Part shown: in pieces, positions 1 through 11,700 of the stretch | How the letters are laid out: the number at the start of each line of letters is the position of its first letter | Position numbering within the stretch: position 1 is the first letter of the stretch | Source: Tamarix chinensis | Lineage: Eukaryota; Streptophyta; Magnoliopsida; Caryophyllales; Tamaricaceae | Assembly (NCBI GenBank): GCA_030549775.1 | Contig: CM060180.1 | Coordinates: 27,733,590-27,797,589, forward strand | Direction of reading: 5' to 3' | DNA: 64,000 bases | Notes under the pieces: generated by a model | What the model saw: only the letters and a program-made list of their open reading frames with translations | The model's database searches: none | What the model was told of the DNA's origin: nothing | Translations under genes and position numbers: made by a program

Positions 1-3000
1 CCATTATTATTCAATCATCTCCCGAATTATATATCCATGTGAGTGCTTGAATTTAATACCCCGTATTTTTTAAATCCAAATTTATTAAGCTTAATGATTT
101 TATTAGGGTAATTTGATGTAAATATGTAATTATTTTAATTTTAATTCGTTTTATAGATGTATCGACAATTTCGACTTCATAATTGAATTTAATTAATCGT
201 TGTCATTGCGGATGATTCTAGATAAAGTCGTTCACGACCATGATTTTATTATATTCATATGATTTCGATTTTTGGTTAAATACATATATTTTTGTTCTTT
301 CTCGTATTTTGATTTTTAATATTTTAGATTCATTTTTTATTATAACTTCGTCGTGTGATTAAGGTTTTATTTTAGAGTTATATTTCGTTAACGATATTTA
401 TATTATTTAAATTATAAAAGTTCCATTAAAATAATCAAATTTATTTGATTAATTTTATCAATAGAAAATATTTTCGTCTTTTAATTTATTCGTTTTCGAA
501 ATCGTTAAGATCTTCAGAAAGTTTTAAATTAAAAAGATTATTCAAAGCTTATTTATGAATTTCTTTTCAGAAGTAATTTTCTTCCGTTTTATGCATTTTG
601 GTTTGCAGTAAACCGCTTTCGAAAATTATTTAAATGAGTCTCGGGTTATTAGAATTTGATTTAAATATTTTCTTATATGCTTTTAAATAATTTTTCGAGG
701 TCTTATAATATATTTCCATAAATAATATAAATTTTTACGTTCGTTGGTAAATTCTTCCGAAAATAATTCTGAAATTCTTTATATAGTTCTTTTATTAATT
801 TTAAGCCTTCGGATCCTTTCGAAATAAATTTTCGTTAAATAAATTTTAGATATTTAGTATTTTATTTTATACTTGTATTTGTAATTAAAAAAAAAGGAGA
901 AGGACCGGTCGGTTCCCCTGACCGACCCCCCTCTTCTTTTCCTTTCTCTTCTTTTCTCCCATTCTCTTCCCTTTCCCGACTTGCCTCCTGTTCGCAGCCC
1001 CAAACCCCAGCCCGCCTCCTTCTCCCTAGCTCCTCCCTGCTCCAGCCGCCCCGCCAGTCGATCGCCACCAGAGACGCCGTAGACAACAACCATCACAAGT
1101 AGTAGTTGCAGCAGTAGGCACAACAGTAGCTGCGTGCAGTGGCGGGGAGCGCAACTTGGGCCGCCGTCTGGTCACGGCGAGCGTCGCTGACTGACGGCGA
1201 GCAACCCTCGGCCTCTGACGAATCTTCTCCGGCCTTCGCTTGCTCCGATTTGTTGATTTTTGTTTGGTATAAATTTCTAAAAACCCTAATATTGATTTGA
1301 TTAATTGAGTATGAATTAGCTTATGATAAGATAAATTGATTATTTAATTATGTATATATGTGTTGTAAGATTGATTTGGATATGTTAATTGTATGGTTTA
1401 TGTTGGAAACCCGGAAAATTGGATTTTTGGTCGGGTTATGCCCAAATTTTTCGGATTAGCCCGATTTGGCGATTTTGGATAAATTAATTATACAATATGT
1501 TTTTAAATGTATCTAATTTCATGTCAAAACCATCAATTTGAGAAATTTATGCAGAATTTATCGGAATTTGATTTCTAGGTTAAAATTCATGTGTAATAAA
1601 ATTGGGTCATACAATTGAGTTGTTTCACTTAATTAATATTATAATATCGTTTGAAATGTATTTAATTTCATATAGAAGTGTTGATTTAGGAAAATTGTGC
1701 GTAATTAATTAAAATTAGATTTTTAGGTCAAAACTCTTGTGGGTCCAAATTGGATTGTATAATCGGGGTTTTTTATTCAATCAACTATATAATTTATATT
1801 AAAATATATTTAATTACATTTTCGAACCGTCAATTTATATATTTTAGTAAGAATTAATCGGATTTGCGTTCCTGGCTCAAAAACTCTAACTGTGCTAAAT
1901 TGGGTATTTCTTTTATTAGTTTTGATCAGTTGATTATTTGATATGTTATAAAATATGTTTAATTACATTTCCAAACATTCAATTTGATTAAATTTATAGA
2001 ATTTTACCGAATTGTATTTTCGGGCCTAAAACCCTAAATTTCAAGTGAAATTATGAAATTGGTCATTTGTATTATTGTTTTTCTAAAACTGAATTTATAT
2101 AACTAGTTGAAATGGTATTAAACGCATTCTAATACCTTTAATTGGAATTAATTGATTTGAATTATCCAAGCCTGTGTTATGGGCTTTAAAACCCTAATTT
2201 TGAAAATGGATAGTCTTAAATTGGCTACTAGGAATATTGTTTTGTTGAAATTAATTATCTATACTTATCTAAAATTAATTTAATTGTGTTTTAAAACTAT
2301 CAATTTGAGGTAATCGAAGTGATTTGGTTGATTCGTAGTTTAGGCATTAAAATTTAGGCATTAAAAACCCTAATCTTCAGGGATAGTTTTATAAAATTGA
2401 TTTTTTTTCTATGCATCTTTTATCTAATAGATTTCTGTCTTTGGGTTTTAAATCATTTAAATTATGTTTTAATCTAATCGGTTTGGATTTCGTTCTATGC
2501 AAATAGTCAGTTTACCTATTTAATTATAAATCCTAATGAATAAGTCATTTTCGATAAATTAACTTATAATCAATTATTCTTTCTCGGACTTTCTAAATTA
2601 ATTTGAAATGTTCCAAGTGATATATGTATTAATCCAATTTGATTTATATTTAATCTTAAATCTTAATAGAGCTATACTATTAAGTCCTAAGTTTTGGACA
2701 CGTTTTTTAAGAAAGGTTGTTTGTTTCCGTTTGTGCTGATTTTATTATAATTGAATTATTAATCGATAAGATAGATTCTAACCTAGTTTCAATTTCCATC
2801 GATGATCTAGGAAAATTTTCTAGTGGATTGTCAAGCTCTTAATAGCTTTCTCTCTTTATCAATTTGCTTAGCTAGCTTCGGACTTAGGTAAGTCATTACT
2901 TACCTTACTTATGATGGAATCTCAATGTATGTCTGCTTGGAGTGGAAGGTGATGATAATGCTTATCGATTATTTAATTATGTAAAGCACATGCTATGTTC

Positions 3001-3151
3001 TATATGGTAATTGCATGAATGTATCAATTTATAGCCTCAATGCAACGCGTGTTAATATGACGCTTAAATATTGTATATGTGTAAGTGTGTGAAGTGAAGA
3101 GTATGGATTGAAATTGTATGATGCCTTGTGCCATATTTTATGCCATGGACT

Positions 3152-3366
3152 TATTTGGCTTTAATGCTCCTAAAATTATTCAGCTTTAATGCCTCATGAA
3201 TTGAATCAGCTTTAATGCCTTTGGAATCGATCGGTTTTAGTGCCACTTGAATTGGTTCGGCTTTAACACCATTTGGGTTTGGTTTGAATTTAATGCCGCT
3301 TGGATTGGTCTGGCTTTAATGCCGCTTAAAATTGATCGGCTTTAATGTTGCTTGGCTTTAATGTCA
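3152..3366 (+). repeat. Degenerate tandem repeat, GGCTTTAATGCC units
   Basis: Roughly eight diverged copies of a 25-30 bp unit with the core GGCTTTAATGCC followed by a variable CTTGGATTGATC-like spacer. It lies inside the solo LTR. No coding potential is seen. Confidence 0.7.
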
Positions 3367-4109
3367 TTTGAAATTAATATAATAATGGATATTTATTGTA
3401 TTGATGGATATAAGCTAAGTGCTGTTATGTGGGCCTAATTTATGATTGGCTAAATCTTTGAATAAAATATTAATCACTTAAAGTGAAAGATCTTGAGTGG
3501 GACTTGTATCACTCGAGGTAGCTATCCGAGTTAGGTTTGGTATTCACTTGATACCATTCCGATGTTTTCTATTCTGTGATCTCGAGTGCCTTACGAGGTC
3601 CAGAGAGGCCCTCTTCTACTCTATAGGTGTCTCGATATATTTCGGCTCTATAGGGGGTATGCATACTTAAGTGATTAGGCATCCTATTTATTGGTGGTCT
3701 GGCTATGTTTCTAGGCAGGCCAGCTAGGGCTAGTACCGTTCGAATACTAGATTAGTTGTTACGATCTCTTCGAGTCTCCGTCCTCAATATAATATAAATA
3801 AATGGTGGTGATCACAATAAAGGAATATAATAATGAATTATTCTCGTTGGCTCTTGGACTTTATATTCTATTTCCTATACATGTCTCTTGATTCTATCTT
3901 ATAATAGTGTTTCCGTACAACAAATATCTGTATTCAATTGTCATATGATCTATTATTTAAATCGCATGTGGGACTTGTGTGTAGAATGATACCTTTTAGG
4001 GTAGTGTGTGATTCTTAGCATATGATCATGATTTTCTTGTATGCTTATACCTTATGTATTGTTACGTCTAGTCATGTATTACAAGCATGAGTCTGTAACC
4101 CCATGTTCT

Positions 4110-4300
4110 ATGGTGTGTCTCACATGTAAAATCGAGCTTGAGTTATTATATGAGTAAAATGGTGTGTGTACCACATGTATAATCGAGCATGAGTTATTAT
4201 ATGAGTAGAATGGCGTATATATCGCATGTATAATCGAGTATGAATTATTGTATGAGTGGAATGGTGCATTTATCGTATGTGTAATTGAACATGAGTATTA
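4110..4300 (+). repeat. Tandem repeat, 51-bp period, about four copies
   Basis: The core ATCGAG..(T/A)TGAGTTATTATATGAG recurs at 4131, 4182, 4233 and (mutated to ATTGAA) 4284, a spacing of exactly 51 bases each time. It is part of the solo LTR. Confidence 0.8.
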
Positions 4301-6149
4301 TTAGCTGAATATTGTTGTATCTTATATGTATTATGTTTTCTTTCCATGAGTAGGGTAGTCTTGATTTACTCAGTACCGAACCCGTACTGATACTACCTCT
4401 ATTGTTTGGGTCCTGTGATGATCCACTGATGGTGGGGAGCAGACCATTTGTACTAGTTCAGTATTAAATGTCTTTTTGTTGGGAGGAAGGTTTTCCTTAG
4501 ATTTTGAGTGTAGGATGTCCGGTGATTCAATTTGACGAATAAGGTTGGCTCCACTGTTGGGATGCCCTTGGCTCTCTTCTCAAATTTTATCATATCCCAA
4601 ATGTATTATTTTGGTGTATAAATCATTTATTTAATTTGTAATTAGTTGGTTTGTGATTTTGCGGGAGATGTATTTGGATTTAATATCCTTTATCTTTTTA
4701 AGTTTTAAAATCCAGGATTATTTTACAGGTTTCTGCTGATTTATTTAGAGATGATTTTATTCAGTGAAATTGTTCACTTTCCATCTACATGTGGATATCT
4801 CCTTGTGGGAGTTTATTCTCACTGCATAGATGTTGGTTGAATTTTGTTGGACAGGTTTTAGCCTTGCATCTAGCATGAGATAGATGGTAGACATTTATCT
4901 TGTGTTAGGCGTGGTGGAAACATTTCCCAAATTGTGTTTTAACTTCTGCGTTATTCTCTTAAACTCGAAACTTTTTAGGAGTGAAATTTGGGGGTGTTTC
5001 AGGGAACCCTACTATTATAGCCTTTGGATCAGAATACGTATAGAACAGAACGCTCCTAGCCACTATTATTCACCGATGGACCGGTCTAGCCCCGACTCAC
5101 ATGGTGTTCCATTGTAAACTATTTGTATTTTCCATAATTTAATTATATATATGTGAGTGCAGGAACCCCACTATTATAGGCGGTGGACCGAAATACATAC
5201 AGGGCAAAACGCTCCACCGACTAATAGTCTCCAGGGCAGAACGTTCCTAACTACTATTATTCGTAGGTGGATCGGTTTGGCTCCGACTCATAAGTTTTTC
5301 ACTTTTACGATTAGTGTTTTTCCTTTTTAATCATCACAATAATTCCATTTATTTGCCTCGAATGGGAGATCAAGATCCCGAGACACAGAGGTATATCGGT
5401 CGCACTGGTGTATACAAACTACTCAGTACCCTTCAACTATCAACCCAAGGACACAAAGATACCCTGGTCGTACTAGTGCATATAGCTACTCAGTATCCTA
5501 TCAACAAGGACACCTAATCCATAAATATGTGCCCCCTAAGTAGGTCTGTAGAGCTAGATAGAGTAAGATGTAGGGACTGTGTGGGGCACAAAGACACACT
5601 GGCAAATACCAGAATAACCGTGGGTTAAACCACGTCTTTAGGGTAGCGAATCCTGAAGAGCCACCATTCCTAATATCAAGGTCTTCCACTTTAATTATTA
5701 GTGTCTTTGTTAAGATAATCACAAAAAGTACAATCATCACATACTTATTCACTTTTAATCATTCTGATATCATTAGATACTCCTTATTCATACGATTATC
5801 CAAGGTAACTTAGAGGAATCATTAAGGCCAGCATAATCTCATCTTAATTCTAATTTAGGATTCGTTCTCGTGATATTTACTAATTGTCAAATACCATTAT
5901 CTTACTATTTAGTGTTACTTGAGTTTATTATGAAAATCCATTATCACAACAACATATTCGATACGGATTACTGATTTACCTCTTACTTCTATAATTATTT
6001 AGTCATCCCTTCTTTACCTGCTAATTTACCATATTACCCTCCATGTTGCTTAATTACAAAAGTATCTCTTACTTAGTTTAGGTTACCAAGTTATCTCCCA
6101 CACTTATTAAGTCACTAATCACCCTTTATAATTATTATACTTATCATAT

Positions 6150-6660
6150 TTTCATTTGGTTGATTAGATTACTAAATTGCTCTTCTCCTTTGTTATAATT
6201 ACCAAATTGCCCTTTAGTTGGTCAAATTATCAAATTACCCTTCTCCATTATCATAATTACCAAATTACCCTTCTCCATCATCATAATTACCAAACTACCA
6301 TTTATTTGGTTAAATTACCAAACTACCCTTCTCTATTATCATAATTACCAAACTACCCTTTAGTTGATTAAATTACCCTTCTCTATTATCATAATTACCA
6401 AATTATCCTTCTCTATTATCATAATTACCAAATTACCCTTTGTCATTATCATAATTACCAATTTACCCTTCTCCATAATTATATTACCATTTTACCCTTA
6501 CTTCCAAATTTACCATAATACCCTCTTACTTACAAAATTACCATTTTACCCTTTACCTCCAAAATTACCATAATACCCTTTTACTTATAAAATTACCATT
6601 TTGCCTTTTACCTCTAAAATTACCATAATATCCTTTACTTATAAAATTACCATTTTGCCC
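6150..6660 (-). repeat. Tandem array of TTACCAAATTACCC-type units
   Basis: Many copies of a roughly 30-bp unit built from TTACCAAATTACCC and TTCTCCATTATCATAA, with variants ACCATTTTACCC and ACCATAATACCC toward the right. Read on the minus strand it is GGTAATTTGGTAATT, matching the array at 8785-9090 in the opposite orientation. It belongs to the minus-strand LTR. Confidence 0.8.
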
Positions 6661-7339
6661 CTTATTACAGCACTTTTATCATATTATCATTGCTACATGA
6701 AATACCAATACTAATACTCCAATATTTTTCCTCCAATTCCACCAACGATTATATTTCAGCATAATACTCATTAACATCCACACATATTAGGCCATATTCT
6801 TGTATAAGATATATTACTAAAATGCTCTTAGGGCTCACAATAATATTATTCATGCATCAATGGTCACAATAACATAATATAACATGGATAAGTACTTAAC
6901 ATTTTCTTGAATAACAAAACTCCTTCCTTAAGCATTATTTCCACACATGGCACATAAACTAACATGCTTTCCTTTTTATCAATCAATACAAGAAACTACA
7001 TATATCATACTAAACAACATATATCAAGCATAATAACATATTAGAAATCCTAATGTGCTAAAATACATTTATCCATGTGTTTAAGTGGAGGTTAACGATT
7101 ACCTTAATTCTCAAAAAAATCGAACCTTACCTGCATCCCGTTAAAGATTCAAGCTTTGATTAGCAAAACCGATACCTAAAAATAATAGCAATACTTATCA
7201 TTTTAGAAATGAGAAAACCAAAGCATAAGACTTAACAAAACTAAATTAACGAAATACTTAACTTAAATATTATTATACCTTAAAACTTATTAACCAAAAT
7301 ATACCAAGGCACACAACAACACATACTGCTCATGCAGCA

Positions 7340-8467
7340 TGAGCTGCATGCAAAACAAGAGGAGTAATAGCTCGAAATGGCATAAGGGGAAGAAGAGGAA
7401 GCCAATTTTGGGTTAGGGTTTTGGGGCTAGGAAAGAAGGCAGGTAGGGGAGGATTTAGGGTAAGGGAAGGGTGCAGGGGTGAAGAGCAGGTGTAGGTGGT
7501 GGTCGGGGATAAGTTGTTGGCGGCTAAAGGTGGCGGCGATGAGGCTGCGAAGGTGGTTGTCAAGGTGGCAGTGGCTGAGAAGGAAGGAAAAGGGAGGGAA
7601 AGATGAGGGGGTGAGGGTGTCGATTTTGGCTAAAGGAGGTGTGGGGGTGGTATAGGAGGTTGCAGCGAGTGGGTTGGTGGCTTGGGAGGCAGTAGAGGCG
7701 GGGGACGGTAATGGATGGAGGAGGTGCAAGGTAGTTGCCGAGAAAGGGAGAAAAAGAAGAGGGGAGGAAGAAGGGGATATAGGGTGGCTTGGTGGTAGCA
7801 GGGGGTGCAAAAGGTGATGCAAGCGGTTGGCGAGGCAGAGGAAGCGGCGGTGCAAAATAGGGATGGAAATGGAAGGAGAAGAAAAGGAGAGAAAGAAGTC
7901 GAGGAGGGGAAGAAAGGCTCAAAATTATGGGGCAAGAGAAGGTTGGTGAGGAGAAGAAAAAAAAGAGGGAGAAGAGAGGAGTAGGTGGCCGGCTAGGGCA
8001 GGCTGGAGGGTGGCAAGGAGAGGGAAGGGAAGAAGAGGGAAAAGAAAAGGGGCATGAGGGATGGGGTGTAAGGTTGGTTTGGGTCTGAAAAGGGAAGAAA
8101 GGGATGGGGGAGAGAGGGAGAGTTGCAAGTGGTGGTTGGGGTGGCAGTGGCAGGGCATGGCTCAGAGGTGGTCGGGCATGGACGACAAAGAAGGAAGAAG
8201 AAGAAGAAGAAGAAGGGAGAAGGAGGGGCATGTCAAGCAAGGCAAAGAAGGAAAAGTTGGGCCGATCCAATTGCGGGAGAGGAAGGAAAAGAAATGCAGT
8301 GGCTGGGTTGCGTGCGGGAGAAGGAGAGGAGGGAAGGGAGTGGGCCGGAGGCCCAGGTGCAAGAAGGAAGGGCAGGTCGGGCTCTAGCGGCCCGAAGGAA
8401 GAAAAAGGAAAAAGAAAGTACGGAGGAAAAGGAGAAAAAAGATAAAGAAAAGAAAAAGGAAAAATAG
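7340..8467 (-). repeat. Purine/pyrimidine-asymmetric LTR segment
   Basis: The plus strand is almost entirely G and A, including a GAAGAA run near 8194-8216. It lies at the place in the LTR where the solo LTR has its own pyrimidine-rich tract (890-1060). Long open frames on both strands come from the low-complexity composition. They have no recognisable domain and are not called as genes. Confidence 0.6.
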
Positions 8468-8780
8468 GGAAAATTAAAATATTTTAACTTATAAAATAAT
8501 AGAATGTAATATTTTTTGGTAATAAATGTATTTAATAATATAATTTAATATATTAGTTTAAAAAGGATAATTTTAGTAAAATATTGGTCTAGAAAATTAT
8601 TTAAATAAATGAGTATGATAAAATCATAAAATATTTATTTTAATATATTAAATATTCATATCCAATTTTTTATACTAAAAAATCCATAAAATAATTAAAT
8701 TAAATAAATTTAAAAGCTAATTTATTCCAAATAAATGTTAGTTATTAAATAATAGATTTTAAATTTTTTGGGGTATTACA

Positions 8781-10106
8781 TTAGGTAATTATAGATAATG
8801 GCGAAGGGTAATTTGGTAATTATGATAATGGAGAAGGGTAAATTGGTAATTTAACCAACTAAAAGGTAATTTGGTAATTATGATAATGGAGAAGGGTAGT
8901 TTGGTAATTATGATAAAGAAGAAGGGAAATTTGGTAATTTAACTAACTAAATGGTAGTTTGGTAATTATGATAATGAAAAAGGGTAATTTGGTAATTATG
9001 ATAATGGATAAGGAAAATTTGGTAATTTGACCAACTGGCAATTTGGTAATTATAACAAAGAGGAAAGGTAATTTGGTAATCTAACCAATCAAATGGAAAA
9101 TATGACAATTATAACAATTATGAAGGCGATTGGTGACCTAAAAAGTGTGGGAGATATTTTGGTAGCCTAAACCGAGTAAGGGATAATTTAGTAATTATGC
9201 AACATGAAGGGTAATATAGTAAATTGGCAAGTAGAGAAGGGATGGCTTAATAATTATTCAAGTAAGGGGTGAATCAGTAACCCGTATTTAATATGTCATT
9301 GTGATAACGGAGTTTCGTAATAAGACTCGAGTAATACTAAATAGTAAGATAATGGTATTTGACAATTAGTAAGCATCACAAGAATGAATCCTAAATAGAA
9401 ATTGGATGAGATTATGATGACCTTAATGATTCCTCTATGTTATATTGGATAACCGTATGAATAAGGTATACCTAATGATATCAGAATGATTGAAAGTGAA
9501 TAAGTATATTATTGTTGTATTTTTCGTGATCACCTTAATTAAGATAATAATAATTAAAGTGAAATACCTCGAGATCGGGAATGGTGGCTATTTAGGAGTC
9601 ACTATCCTAAAGATATGGTTTAGCCCATGGTTATTCTGATAGTTGCTATTGTGTCTTTGTACCCCAACCAAGCGCTATATATTACTCTATTTAGCTCTAC
9701 ACACCTACTTAAGGGGTATGCATACTTATGGATTATGTGTCATTGTCGGTAGGGTACTGAGTTAGTTGTATGCACTAGTATGACCAGGGTACCTTTGCGT
9801 CCCTAGGTTGATAGTTGAAGGGTACTGAGTAGCTTGTATGCACTAGTGCAACCAGTGTACCTCTGTGTCTTGGGATCTTGATCTCTCCATCGAGGAAAAT
9901 AAATGGAATTGATGTGATGATTAAAAGGAAAAAAACTAATCATGAAAGTGAAAAACTTGTGAGTCGGGGTCAGACTGATCCACCGATGATCATAGTGGCC
10001 AAGAGCCTTCCACCTTGGAGACCAATCCACCGATAATAATAGTGGTTAGGAGCATTCTACCCTGTACATATTTCAATCCACCGGCTATAATAGTGGGGTT
10101 CCCGCA

Positions 10107-10144
<38 letters not shown>

Positions 10145-10983
10145 TTAATCATGGAAAATACTAATAACTTATAGTGGAACACCATGTGAGTCAGGGCTAG
10201 ACCAGTCCACCGATGAATAATAGTGGTAAGAAGCGTTCTGCCCTATAGATCGGTCCATCTGCAATAATAGTGGTCAGCAGCATTCTACCCTGTATGTATT
10301 CCGTCCACCGGCTATAATAGTGGAGTTCTCGCACTCACATGGATATTTATAATCTGAGATAATTAATTAATGATGGACTAGTGGCTCAAGGCTCAGTAGT
10401 ATTGATTGTACGTTTTGACCCATTTATATATGACATACTTGCTATGTCTGTGAATGTTATGTATGCACATCTCATTATATATTTAGTGTTGTATCATGTG
10501 CTGTACTGCAGGCCTACTTTTCAGTTTGTTATAAAGGATTACTTAGCACTATAGTAGTGAAGGGTTCCATTTATGGGGCTCTTGCCTATTCAATAGGCAA
10601 TATCTCTTGCAGGTTCGTTTCAAGTGCATTTTAGGTGGGCAATAGGAAAGAGCGTAAGGAACTATCCGGAAAGTTCTAGGGTTGTACTCTTTCTCTTTTT
10701 AAACCCTAGTTAAATGTGATATTTGTTCTTGTAACCACCACTGGTAGATTTTATTCTTATAAAGTGTTATTTACGCTACTCTAATTTAAATATGGTTTGA
10801 GTTTCTTGTAAATTTTATTTTACTCTTTCAGCCTTAGCACTTGGTACTAGAACGGTAGGAGTGAAATGGTCTGGTACTAAGTGTAGCGATAATATCCCCT
10901 GAATTCAAATATTTGTTATTTCGCTTCCGCTAATACTTTTAATAAAACAAAAATTTTCAGTAGTGAATTTTAAGGGTGTTACA
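8781..10983 (+). mobile_element. LTR 3' portion (plus orientation), opposed to the minus-strand LTR
   Basis: From 8785 the GGTAATTTGGTAATT array, then a unique block (9530-9900), then two copies of a TCCACCG..ATAATAGTGG unit (about 9960-10105 and 10190-10345) run in the same order as in the minus-strand LTR but in plus orientation. The segment ends AAGGGTGTTACA at 10983, a normal LTR end for this family. Its own LTR start is missing. The adjacent minus-strand LTR begins right at 8780, so this fragment is best read as the distal part of an LTR into which the minus-strand element inserted. Confidence 0.5.
10106..10142. repeat. (TA)n microsatellite
   Basis: A run of TA dinucleotides between the two tandem units of the plus-strand LTR. 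Confidence 0.9.
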
Positions 10984-11700
10984 GTCATGACTTTTCAGGA
11001 CTTGGCCACGTTGTATTAGAGGGTGTGTATCCCTACTACTGTGGTTCAAGAGTTGGCTTCCATTCTGGGCAAGAGGAAGTTGGAGACCCAAGATTCTAGA
11101 GGTAGAATCTGGTATCAGGGAGGCAGACTTCTAGAGCTTTAGCAGCAAGGTCAGATCCAGCCTCAAGGAAGTCATTTCTGACACGAAGATTAGTCAGGAG
11201 GTTAGGGTAGATCATGGGGTAAACTAAGACGCTTCATGTGTTGATTATGGTCAGGACCATTTAGGGCAAAGTTATTGGGGCACTCTGATTTGGTGCAAAA
11301 CATGTTGTTACAGGCTGCATTGAGAGGCCTACATTGAGGTTCCATGGGCCTCAAAATAATCTAAAATATCATTGTATAGTTTAGATTAGTATGTATAAAT
11401 TTATGGGGTTCTACACTCTCCTAGATAACTCTAGATAATTCTAGAGGGGGATGTCTCTAGATCCTTCTATAATTGTATAGATAAATATGGATAATTCTAG
11501 AAACCCTAAAGAAGCACTCTAGAAACCCTAAAGGATCAATCTAGAAACCCTAATGGTCTATTTTAGAAACCCTAATGGACCTATTGGGCCACTCTAGAGA
11601 GATTCATTACATCTATCTTTAGAATCTTCCTTGGGGAGGGGAAGGGGTGAATCTTCCCATATAAATAGAAGGAGGGTAGAGGCATTTGGAAATACACTAC
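10984..11700 (+). other. Unassigned sequence with four telo-box-like tandem units and a TATA-like motif
   Basis: No coding frame is maintained. Short peptides near 10986-11120 are broken by stops. At about 11497-11577 the motif CTAGAAACCCTAA occurs four times with 20-25 bp spacing, each copy containing the AAACCCTA telo-box core. TATAAATAGA follows near 11661. The arrangement resembles the promoter part of an LTR or a TRIM-type element, but no matching second terminal repeat was found. Confidence 0.35.

Larger units (their letters stand above)
52..5001 (+). mobile_element. Probable solo LTR, about 4.95 kb, with degenerate 5-bp target duplication
   Basis: The unit begins TTTAATACCCCG at 52 and ends TTTGGGGGTGTTTCA at 5001, a start/end pair matching the other LTR termini in this window. 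It splits a sequence that is uninterrupted elsewhere: other copies read GTGAGTGC followed by GGGAACCCCACTATTATAG (for example 5155-5176, and on the minus strand near 10105 and 10345). Here the left side stops at GTGAGTGCTTGAA and the right side resumes GGGAACCCTACTATTATAG. TTGAA (47-51) and GGGAA (5002-5006) therefore look like a decayed 5-bp duplication. It contains a pyrimidine tract (890-1060), a tandem repeat near 3150-3366 and another at 4110-4300. No internal domain or second LTR copy was found, so a solo LTR from recombination is the simplest reading. Confidence 0.55.
1..8780 (-). mobile_element. Long LTR (minus orientation), interrupted by a solo LTR, running off the left edge
   Basis: Read on the minus strand, this LTR starts at 8780 with TGTAATACCCC, a start typical of long-LTR Ty3/gypsy families of the Tekay/Del type (family knowledge). 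It goes through an AT-rich part (8770-8470), a long pyrimidine-rich stretch (8467-7340), a tandem array of TTACCAAATTACCC-type units (about 6660-6150), and a block of repeated ACTATTATAG-type units (5300-5002). It resumes at 51-1 after the inserted solo LTR. The same order of blocks, in opposite orientation, is seen at 8785-10350, which confirms that they belong together. The distal end of this LTR is outside the window. No coding domain is seen. The long ORFs in 7330-8467 are by-products of low-complexity sequence. Confidence 0.55.

Noticed and set aside
3152..3366. Regular spacing suggestive of a CRISPR-like array
   Set aside because: The units are contiguous diverged tandem repeats without unique spacers, and the DNA is plant nuclear.
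7330..8467. Several long overlapping ORFs on both strands (up to 236 codons)
   Set aside because: The plus strand is nearly pure purine, so stops are rare by composition. Products are Pro/Ser/Phe- or Arg/Lys/Glu-rich with no domain, and the segment is an LTR part shared by other copies.
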